From: Bacillota bacterium
GTDB taxonomy: Bacteria; Bacillota; Clostridia; Acetivibrionales; DSM-1351
Assembly: GCA_023412635.1 (NCBI GenBank)
Contig: JAEYNI010000210.1
Coordinates: forward strand, 1 to 5,793
Direction: 5' to 3'
DNA length: 5,793 nt
Part shown: one piece after another, positions 1 through 4,628 of the stretch
Layout: the number at the start of each line of letters is the position of its first letter
How positions within the stretch are numbered: position 1 is the first letter of the stretch
Notes under the pieces: generated by a model
The model's database searches: none
What the model saw: the letters and a program-made list of their open reading frames with translations, nothing else
What the model was told of the DNA's origin: nothing
Program-made: the position numbers and the translations under genes

Positions 1-630
1 ACCGGAGGATACTTGAGACTAACAAGGGAAGAACGCAACTGGTTTGATACAGATTACCCCAAGATACTTGCCGAGCCCCCCAAGAAGTATGACGGTTCAT
101 CCAGGGGCAAAGAACACTGTTCTTACATAATAGAGTCTTTGGAAACAGGAAGAAGGTATAGAGGTCATTTTAATGTTATGAATGAAGGCTGTATTACAAA
201 CCTTCCCTATGAGTCGGTGGTTGAAGTCCCCTGCTATGTGGATGGCAGCGGAATATCTGTTCCAAAGGTGGGAGATTTGCCTCTGGGCTGTGCAGCTGTT
301 TGTTCACAATCCATATGGGTACAGCGGCTTGCAGTGGAGGCGGCAGTGTCAGGGGACGTAAAGCTGTTGAAACAGGCAGCTTTGATGGACCCCCTTACCG
401 GCGCTGTTTGCAATCCTCCTGAAGTATGGCAGATGATTGATGAAATGCTCATAGCTCAGGAACAGTGGCTTCCGCAGTATGTTGAAGGTATTAAAGCCGC
501 CAGAGAGAACTTTGCCAAGGGAAACCTTATCCCAACAAATGAAGGCTACCGAGGTGCAGTTAGACAAAGGGTCAAGTCACCCGAAGAGGTTGCAGCTGAA
601 CGGGAATCAAGAAGCATTACCGCTGATTAA
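1..630 (+). CDS. Family GH4 glycosidase (alpha-galactosidase/alpha-glucosidase/alpha-galacturonidase type), C-terminal part, 5' truncated by window
   Basis: The reading frame is open from the first base, giving 209 visible codons of a protein that in family GH4 is usually about 430-480 residues. The TTG at base 13 follows a GGAGGA, but it lies inside the conserved domain, so it is not the true start. Seen: the GH4 C-terminal signature, with a GHFNVMNEGCITNLP segment near visible residues 55-69, then VEVPCYVDGSG, then MDPLTGAVCNPPEVW near residues 129-143, followed by a helical tail. GH4 enzymes are cytoplasmic and cleave glycosides by an NAD+- and divalent-metal-dependent oxidation/elimination mechanism. 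The NAD-binding Rossmann domain and the metal ligands that separate MelA-like from LplD-like members lie upstream of the window, so the substrate cannot be assigned. The gene ends 51 bp before the convergent AraC-family gene. The family call is secure; the specificity is open. Confidence 0.9.
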   Translation, partial: TGGYLRLTREERNWFDTDYPKILAEPPKKYDGSSRGKEHCSYIIESLETGRRYRGHFNVMNEGCITNLPYESVVEVPCYVDGSGISVPKVGDLPLGCAAVCSQSIWVQRLAVEAAVSGDVKLLKQAALMDPLTGAVCNPPEVWQMIDEMLIAQEQWLPQYVEGIKAARENFAKGNLIPTNEGYRGAVRQRVKSPEEVAAERESRSITAD

Positions 631-670
631 AATCAATTACTATCGGCTGAAAGGTGATAGTAATTGACTT
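631..670. terminator. Stem-loop between convergent genes, possible bidirectional terminator; copy 1 of a dispersed repeat
   Basis: Bases 633-644 pair perfectly with 656-667 (12 bp), enclosing an 11-nt loop at 645-655. One mismatch outside this is followed by two or more further A-T pairs. The hairpin starts right after the GH4 stop codon and lies 11 bp beyond the stop of the opposing AraC gene, a typical place for a shared terminator. The stem is AT-rich. The T-tract is weak on the + strand (CTTTGG) and only slightly better on the - strand (ATTTTAAT), so termination is inferred. The same stem-loop design recurs at 4583-4613. Confidence 0.45.
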
Positions 671-681
671 TGGTAATACGG

Positions 682-1551
682 CTATTCTCCTTCCACGGGT
701 TTAATTCTATCCCTGGAAGGAGGGTGGCCGTAATGTTTTTTATAGAGCCGACAAAAATAGTTACTATTGCAGAATCCCACAAGATCGGGAATCTGGGTAA
801 TTGGGATATCGGTGCCGGCAAGAATTTTTTTGGCTTTTTCCAGGCGGAACAGGGTAAGGTATTCAACGAAGGTTTTTCCGGTGTAGGCCTTGAAAAGCCT
901 GCTGAAATGCTGAATACTCAAGTGGCAATACATGCTCATGTCGTTAACAGTGATCCGCTCATTGTAATGAAGACGCAAATAGTCCAGCGAGTACTTAATC
1001 AGGTGTGTTGAATCAGACTGCTTATTGCCTGCAAAATACACAGGTGACAGGCTTTCGTAGAGTACCGAAAAAAGTACTATCATTTGACTTTTAATTCTGG
1101 CCCTGTAACCCATTCTTTTCTGAGCATTTTCCTTTTGCAGTTCATGTACAAGTGACAGACACTTATTATAAGCCATGTCCTTTTCAGAAAGGTGAACCGG
1201 CGGATACAGTCCTATTGACATAAATGGAATCAATACCTCTGAAACATGAGGATCTGCACCAAGACCTTCAAATAAACTTTCTCCGGCAAGAACAGCGCAA
1301 TAGCTACAGGAACCCTGGGGGAAAATGCTGTGAAGGCTTCCGGGGGGGATGATTATCAGTTGATTTTCGGAGACCACAAAGCTTGAGCCGTTGATATATA
1401 CCATACAGCTGCCTTTTTGCGATATTACCGCTTCAAAGTGATTATGCCAGTGGGGAAGGGTATTGGAGTTTTGCATATAAAAGCAATTGAATGGAAATGC
1501 AATATCTTCAAAATTAGTATGTTCAAAATTGCCAGCATTAGTTAGTTCCAT
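682..1551 (-). CDS. AraC/XylS-family transcriptional regulator with N-terminal cupin-like sugar-sensing domain
   Basis: This is a complete 289-residue one-component regulator, the usual length for the family. The N-terminal half is a cupin-like ligand-binding barrel: HWHNH at residues 34-38 is the typical metal or sugar-site histidine cluster, followed by a stretch ending in IIIPPGSLHSIFP. The C-terminal ~100 residues form the double helix-turn-helix: ITVNDMSMYCHLSIQHFSRLFKAYTG for the first helix pair, and IPITQIPDLVGFCNSNYFCRLYKKHYGHPP for the second. There is no receiver domain, signal peptide or membrane segment, so it is cytoplasmic. I chose the ATG at 1551 because GGTGATC, an extended anti-16S match, sits just upstream; an in-frame GTG at 1560 overlaps that ribosome site. 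It is divergent from the GH31 gene, with 136 bp between starts, and most probably regulates that gene and itself. The effector is unknown; an oligosaccharide matching the GH31 substrate is inference. Confidence 0.93.
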   Translation of the reverse strand: MELTNAGNFEHTNFEDIAFPFNCFYMQNSNTLPHWHNHFEAVISQKGSCMVYINGSSFVVSENQLIIIPPGSLHSIFPQGSCSYCAVLAGESLFEGLGADPHVSEVLIPFMSIGLYPPVHLSEKDMAYNKCLSLVHELQKENAQKRMGYRARIKSQMIVLFSVLYESLSPVYFAGNKQSDSTHLIKYSLDYLRLHYNERITVNDMSMYCHLSIQHFSRLFKAYTGKTFVEYLTLFRLEKAKKILAGTDIPITQIPDLVGFCNSNYFCRLYKKHYGHPPSRDRIKPVEGE

Positions 1552-1554
1552 TGA

Positions 1555-1561
1555 GATCACC
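1555..1561 (-). promoter_or_regulatory. Ribosome binding site deciding the AraC-regulator start
   Basis: On the - strand this reads GGTGATC, complementary to the 3' end of 16S rRNA, with three bases before the ATG at 1551 (six after GGTG). The other possible start, GTG at 1560, lies inside this site and has no comparable ribosome site of its own. The ATG is therefore preferred, shortening the protein by three residues. Confidence 0.6.
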
Positions 1562-1600
1562 CAAACATATAATAAATGTTCAAATAAGACAGATAAATAG

Positions 1601-1629
1601 TTGAATTAGTAGTATTTTAATTATATTTT
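1601..1629 (+). promoter_or_regulatory. Candidate sigma-A promoter for the GH31 gene
   Basis: TTGAAT (1601-1606) and TATTTT (1624-1629) are separated by 17 bp, matching the -35 and -10 consensus at 4/6 or more each. Transcription would begin near 1636, leaving a leader of about 50 nt before the GH31 start. A 13-bp palindrome lies directly downstream at 1640-1652. The region is very AT-rich, so chance matches are likely, and alternative -10 boxes exist (TATATT at 1622, GATAAT at 1642). Confidence 0.4.
1620..1625 (-). promoter_or_regulatory. Possible -10 box of the divergent AraC-regulator promoter
   Basis: The - strand reads a perfect TATAAT here, about 70 bp upstream of the regulator ATG. 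With a 17-bp spacer the -35 position would be TATTAT, a poor match, so this rests on the -10 box alone. If used, it overlaps the GH31 -10 region and would make the two promoters face to face and mutually exclusive. Confidence 0.2.
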
Positions 1630-1639
1630 ACCAATTAGA

Positions 1640-1652
1640 ATGATAATATCAT
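1640..1652. promoter_or_regulatory. 13-bp palindrome, candidate operator in the divergent promoter region
   Basis: ATGATAATATCAT is a perfect odd-centred palindrome between the predicted GH31 start point and its ribosome site. The same segment also joins a larger inverted repeat, ATAATAT at 1643-1649 with ATATTAT at 1657-1663 and a 7-nt gap. The place suits a repressor operator. AraC regulators more often use direct repeats upstream of -35, so the binding protein is unknown. In AT-rich DNA part of this symmetry may be chance. Confidence 0.3.
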
Positions 1653-1674
1653 ACAAATATTATTGCGTCAAACA

Positions 1675-1680
1675 AGGAGG
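1675..1680 (+). promoter_or_regulatory. Ribosome binding site deciding the GH31 start
   Basis: A perfect AGGAGG lies seven bases before the ATG at 1688. An in-frame ATG at 1640 would add 16 residues, but it has no ribosome site and falls inside a palindrome. The 1688 start is clearly favoured. Confidence 0.9.
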
Positions 1681-1687
1681 AAATCAT

Positions 1688-4063
1688 ATGTTGGAAGTAA
1701 TCAAACCCAAACAGGCAAAAGTCACCCGAGTTCAGAGAAGTGAAGGTGCTCTTGTTCTCAATACTGAACATGGCTTGATAAAGGTTGAGCCTGTCAATGA
1801 CAATATAATTCGTATAGTTTATACACTGGCTGACAGATTTTCGACTATACGAGGGCTTGGTATAGAACCACAGAAGACATTTGAAGGCTGGGAGTTCAGA
1901 GAGGACGAACAAACAATAGAGGTTGAAACACGAGAGCTGAGGCTCTTGATTCGGAAATCCGACAGCCGTATGACTTACTTCGATGGAAATGGCAGACGCC
2001 TGACTGGCGAGCCTGAGAGAAACGGTAAGGAGCTGGTCCCTTTTGATTCCTATAAAACCATATTGGATGACACGGCAGTTGTAGAAAAAATTGAAACTCC
2101 AGATGGTGTTAAGGAAGTGGTTCTGGATTCCAAGAAAAAATATGACCGTCAGCTGTACCATACAAGGCTTAGTTTTGAATGGGACAAAGGTGAAGCCCTG
2201 TACGGCATGGGCCAGAATGAAGAAGGCTATCTGAACCTGAGGGGAACCCGCCAGTATATTCATCAGGCCAACATGAAAATAGCCATGCCGTTTCTCATGT
2301 CTACCAACGGTTACGGAATACTACTGGATACATATGCTCCGGTTATATTCAGCGACAATGCGTTTGGTTCATACCTGTATAGTGAAGCATCGGAAGAACT
2401 GGATTACTATTTTATCCAGGGAGAAAGCTTTGACCAAATTATTGGAGGCTACCGTCAACTGACGGGGCGGGCTACCATGCTTCCGCTCTGGGCCTTTGGG
2501 TTTATGCAATCCCAGGAGAGATATGAAACCCAACAGGAGTTAATTGACACTGTTAAGCGTTATCGTGAGCTTGGGGTTCCGTTGGACGGTATTATCCTTG
2601 ACTGGCAGTCCTGGGAGGAAGGTATGTGGGGACAGAAAACCTTGGATACAAGCCGTTTCCCCGATGCCCACAGTATGACCGACCAACTTCACCAGTTGGG
2701 TGCCCACCTCATGATATCAATTTGGCCCAATATGGTGGAGCAATCTGAAAACCACAAGGAAATGAAAGCCAACAATGGCTTGTTACAGCATTCCGAAATA
2801 TATAATGCTTTTAGTGAAGATGCAAGAAAACTGTATTGGAAGCAAGTCTGGGAGGGTCTATTTTCAAAGGGATTGGATGCCTGGTGGTGTGACTCCAGCG
2901 AACCCTTTACTCCTGAGTGGAACAATCCTGTGAAACCTGAACCGGATCAGAATATGGCTGCATTTCACAATACCTGCAGAACCTATATGGATGAGGCATA
3001 TACGAATGCGTACCCATTTATGCATGCCCGGGCAATATATGAGGGGCAGAGGGACACTGATGGGCAGAAAAGGGTTGTCAATCTGACAAGAAGCGGCTAT
3101 ACGGGTATACAAAAGTACGGAACTATCCTGTGGTCAGGTGATATCTGTGCAAAATGGTCAACCCTTAAAAATCAAATTGCTGCAGGGCTGAATTTCTGTG
3201 CATCAGGTTTGCCGTATTGGACCTTGGATATAGGAGCATTTTTTGTTAAGCAGGGGCACATGTGGTTCTGGGACGGAGATTATGAAGGCGGCTGCAGCGA
3301 CTTAGGCTATAGAGAGCTTTATACAAGATGGTACCAGCTGGGGGCTTTCCTGCCGGTATTCAGGGCCCACGGTACCGACTGCCGGAGGGAGATATGGAAT
3401 TATGGTAAAAAGGGCGAAATCTTTTACGACGCCATAGAGAAGATAACGCACTTAAGGTATCAGCTCATGCCATATATTTATTCACTTGCAGGTATGGTTT
3501 CCCAAAAACACAGCACAATTTTCAGAGTGCTTGCTTTTGATTTTATACAGGATGAAAGAGTTTATGATATTGACGACCAGTTTATGTTTGGTCCCAGCCT
3601 GATGATATGTCCGGTCACTGACCCCATGTACTATGAAGTAAACAGCAAGCCTATTGAAGGAGCTGCAAAGACAAGGAAAGTGTACCTGCCCGAAGGTAGT
3701 GACTGGTATGATTTCTGGAGTGAAAAGCGTTTCAAGGGAGGGCAGACCATTGAAGTTCAGGCTCCCATCGACATAATTCCCATATTCGTCAAAGCTGGTT
3801 CAATTCTGCCTATGTCTGATGAGATACAGCATACCGGACAAATGAGGGACGATTGGTTTAAACTGGTTGTATACCCGGGAGACGACGGAAGCTTTACACT
3901 TTACCAGGATGAACGGAATGGATATGGTTATGAAGAAGGTAAATTTACTACAACGGAATTAGCCTGGTCGGACCGTGAAGGCAAGCTCACAGTCCACCCG
4001 CGGGAAGGGGAATATCCGGGGATGCCTGAAAAAGTTACATTTATTCATCGGATTGTAGGATAG
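1688..4063 (+). CDS. Glycoside hydrolase family 31, alpha-xylosidase-like, cytoplasmic
   Basis: This is a complete 791-residue GH31 enzyme, a normal length for the family; GH31 members are retaining alpha-glycosidases with two catalytic aspartates. Seen: an N-terminal beta-sandwich (about residues 1-258), then a TIM barrel opening with TGRATMLPLWAFGFMQS at 259. DWQSW at 305-309 is a substrate-pocket motif. WWCDSSEP carries the nucleophile D402, WSGDI carries the acid/base D485, and FRAHGTD (558-564) is the late barrel motif; C-terminal beta domains follow. There is no signal peptide or membrane segment, so it should act on imported oligosaccharides. WWxDxxEP, SGYTGIQKYGTILWSGDI and AHGTDCRREIW are closest, from memory, to xyloglucan-type alpha-xylosidases, which remove alpha-1,6-xylose from the non-reducing end. 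An alpha-glucosidase or transglycosylase is the main alternative. It is transcribed alone, divergently from its likely AraC regulator. Family secure, substrate moderate. Confidence 0.93.
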   Translation: MLEVIKPKQAKVTRVQRSEGALVLNTEHGLIKVEPVNDNIIRIVYTLADRFSTIRGLGIEPQKTFEGWEFREDEQTIEVETRELRLLIRKSDSRMTYFDGNGRRLTGEPERNGKELVPFDSYKTILDDTAVVEKIETPDGVKEVVLDSKKKYDRQLYHTRLSFEWDKGEALYGMGQNEEGYLNLRGTRQYIHQANMKIAMPFLMSTNGYGILLDTYAPVIFSDNAFGSYLYSEASEELDYYFIQGESFDQIIGGYRQLTGRATMLPLWAFGFMQSQERYETQQELIDTVKRYRELGVPLDGIILDWQSWEEGMWGQKTLDTSRFPDAHSMTDQLHQLGAHLMISIWPNMVEQSENHKEMKANNGLLQHSEIYNAFSEDARKLYWKQVWEGLFSKGLDAWWCDSSEPFTPEWNNPVKPEPDQNMAAFHNTCRTYMDEAYTNAYPFMHARAIYEGQRDTDGQKRVVNLTRSGYTGIQKYGTILWSGDICAKWSTLKNQIAAGLNFCASGLPYWTLDIGAFFVKQGHMWFWDGDYEGGCSDLGYRELYTRWYQLGAFLPVFRAHGTDCRREIWNYGKKGEIFYDAIEKITHLRYQLMPYIYSLAGMVSQKHSTIFRVLAFDFIQDERVYDIDDQFMFGPSLMICPVTDPMYYEVNSKPIEGAAKTRKVYLPEGSDWYDFWSEKRFKGGQTIEVQAPIDIIPIFVKAGSILPMSDEIQHTGQMRDDWFKLVVYPGDDGSFTLYQDERNGYGYEEGKFTTTELAWSDREGKLTVHPREGEYPGMPEKVTFIHRIVG

Positions 4064-4200
4064 TCTCTTGTGAATAACATTACACAGCAAATTTGTGAGA
4101 ATTACATCAGTGATGTCGGTTAGGAGAAACCATTGATTATGGGCCATGTCAATTCTATAAGAGCAGCCATTTGTTCTTGATTAAGATATAATAACAAAAA

Positions 4201-4226
4201 TAGATAACATAAATAGATAACATAAA
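4201..4226 (+). repeat. Two perfect tandem copies of a 13-mer
   Basis: TAGATAACATAAA occurs twice head to tail with no spacer, followed by TATA. It lies about 17 bp upstream of the candidate -35 at 4243. It could be an upstream binding site or AT-rich UP-like DNA, or a simple slippage product. Confidence 0.7.
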
Positions 4227-4242
4227 TATAAGGAGTTTTATC

Positions 4243-4271
4243 TTGTAGATACAAGTTCGGGATGTTATAAT
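4243..4271 (+). promoter_or_regulatory. Candidate extended -10 promoter for the response-regulator unit, with palindrome over -35
   Basis: TATAAT (4266-4271) is perfect and preceded by TG one base upstream (4263-4264), an extended -10. TTGTAG lies at 4243-4248 with a 17-bp spacer, a weak -35 (3/6) that an extended -10 can compensate for. The -35 is embedded in the near-perfect palindrome CTTGTAGATACAAG (4242-4255), a plausible operator. Transcription would start near 4278, giving a leader of about 350 nt before the gene at 4629. Confidence 0.45.
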
Positions 4272-4288
4272 CAAAACATAATATCAAA

Positions 4289-4311
4289 TAGGAGTAGATT
4301 TGTTACTCCTA
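4289..4311 (+). promoter_or_regulatory. Stem-loop in the putative leader
   Basis: TAGGAGTA (4289-4296) pairs perfectly with TACTCCTA (4304-4311) around a 7-nt loop. It begins roughly 11 nt after the predicted transcription start. The stem hides a GGAG that would otherwise precede a 12-codon TTG-started reading frame (4300-4338). The downstream sequence is not a clear T-tract, so this is not a confident terminator. Confidence 0.4.
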
Positions 4312-4313
4312 AT

Positions 4314-4371
4314 ATTTCATGAGATGAAATCGGCTTAATATGTTATAAAGACAGCTTAAGTCGATTTTCAT
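4314..4371 (+). promoter_or_regulatory. Two mutually exclusive hairpins in the putative leader
   Basis: Bases 4324-4330 (ATGAAAT) can pair with 4314-4320 (ATTTCAT) across a 3-nt GAG loop. Alternatively, 4324-4338 pairs with 4356-4371 in a stem of about 15 bp with one G-U pair and one bulged T, around a 17-nt loop. Both cannot form at once. The longer stem ends in a T-rich stretch (GATTTTCATTTACT) and could act as a weak terminator, in which case the short hairpin would be the anti-terminator. This is inferred from pairing by eye only. Confidence 0.35.
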
Positions 4372-4394
4372 TTACTAATTCTTATGTAGTAGTT

Positions 4395-4437
4395 ATGGCT
4401 CTGCCTTTTGCAGGGTTAATTCTCAAAAGGGCGCCAT
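4395..4437 (+). promoter_or_regulatory. Two-tier stem-loop in the putative leader
   Basis: ATGGC (4395-4399) pairs with GCCAT (4433-4437). After an internal loop, CCTTTTG (4404-4410) pairs with CAAAAGG (4424-4430) around a 13-nt terminal loop. Two nested helices are more than expected of chance in short intergenic DNA and suggest a folded RNA. I recognise no riboswitch or T-box class in it. Confidence 0.4.
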
Positions 4438-4463
4438 TGTAAGCAGTGCTTTATAAGTGGTAG

Positions 4464-4494
4464 TTGTTTTGTAGACCATTTATGTTGGTATATT
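4464..4494 (+). promoter_or_regulatory. Weaker second candidate promoter for the response-regulator gene
   Basis: TGG followed by TATATT (4489-4494) forms an extended -10 with 5/6 matches. TTGTTT at 4464-4469 is the nearest -35, but the 19-bp spacer is long. If used, transcription would begin near 4501, leaving a leader of about 130 nt and bypassing the upstream stem-loops. Confidence 0.22.
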
Positions 4495-4582
4495 ACACAC
4501 ATTTCATTAACCATAATAATTTTTTTCTAAGGTCGTTACAGATAGTAAATTTTCATCAAAAAGGCTTAAGCCTCAAAACTGG

Positions 4583-4613
4583 ACTACCCACTTTCAACTG
4601 GTAGTAATTGACT
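4583..4613 (+). repeat. Copy 2 of the dispersed stem-loop repeat
   Basis: ACTACC (4583-4588) pairs with GGTAGT (4600-4605) around an 11-nt loop containing CTTTCA. The 31 bases match the reverse complement of 631-661 at 24 positions without gaps. It ends four bases before the ribosome site of the response-regulator gene. Confidence 0.65.
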
Positions 4614-4616
4614 TAT

Positions 4617-4621
4617 AGGAG
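4617..4621 (+). promoter_or_regulatory. Ribosome binding site of the response-regulator gene
   Basis: AGGAG lies seven bases before the ATG at 4629, which gives a canonical receiver-domain start (MYRLLIVEDE). The dispersed stem-loop ends immediately upstream and could influence access to this site. Confidence 0.85.
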
Positions 4622-4628
4622 CGGTTTT

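Larger units (their letters stand above)
4064..4628. other. 565-bp AT-rich gap without a convincing gene; palindromes and a probable long leader
   Basis: No frame here carries a recognisable protein, and the best ribosome-site-plus-start combinations give peptides of 12-15 residues. After the GH31 stop there is no classical GC-rich terminator, only a short palindrome at 4104-4116 (ACATCA-G-TGATGT). The rest holds a tandem 13-mer, a plausible extended -10 promoter, several stem-loops and a run of seven T at 4520-4526. A perfect 12-bp palindrome AGGCTTAAGCCT follows at 4562-4573, and a dispersed stem-loop sits just before the response-regulator ribosome site. A decayed gene or mobile-element remnant cannot be excluded. 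Confidence 0.6.

Noticed and set aside
13..15. TTG preceded by GGAGGA as a start for the GH4 frame
   Set aside because: The frame is open to base 1 and the sequence after it is already mid-domain for GH4. The GGAGGA encodes Gly-Gly and the apparent ribosome site is probably coincidence.
664..1011. 115-codon frame on the + strand
   Set aside because: It lies antisense inside the clear AraC-family gene, has no family-like sequence and is a shadow of that gene.
1640..1687. Extended GH31 start at ATG 1640
   Set aside because: It has no ribosome site and lies within a palindrome, whereas ATG 1688 has a perfect AGGAGG at the right distance.
1649..2263. 204-codon frame on the - strand
   Set aside because: It is antisense to the N-terminal part of GH31, has a low-complexity hydrophobic composition and resembles no family; a shadow frame.
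4068..4106. Degenerate direct repeats TTGTGA...ATTACA after the GH31 stop
   Set aside because: The two halves have different spacing (11 and 8 bp) and low overall similarity, so chance is likely.
4133..4180. 15-codon frame (TTG start) after an AGGAG at 4122-4126
   Set aside because: The spacing is acceptable, but the peptide (MIMGHVNSIRAAICS) is very short, has no recognisable leader-peptide codon bias and no terminator coupled to it.
4187..4192. TATAAT as the -10 of another promoter
   Set aside because: There is no acceptable -35 at 16-18 bp upstream and no extended -10 TG. Such hexamers are frequent in this AT-rich stretch.
4300..4338. 12-codon frame MLLLIFHEMKSA as a leader peptide
   Set aside because: Three adjacent Leu codons and an SD held in a hairpin are suggestive. 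The start is TTG, the peptide is tiny, and the case is too thin to list as a gene.
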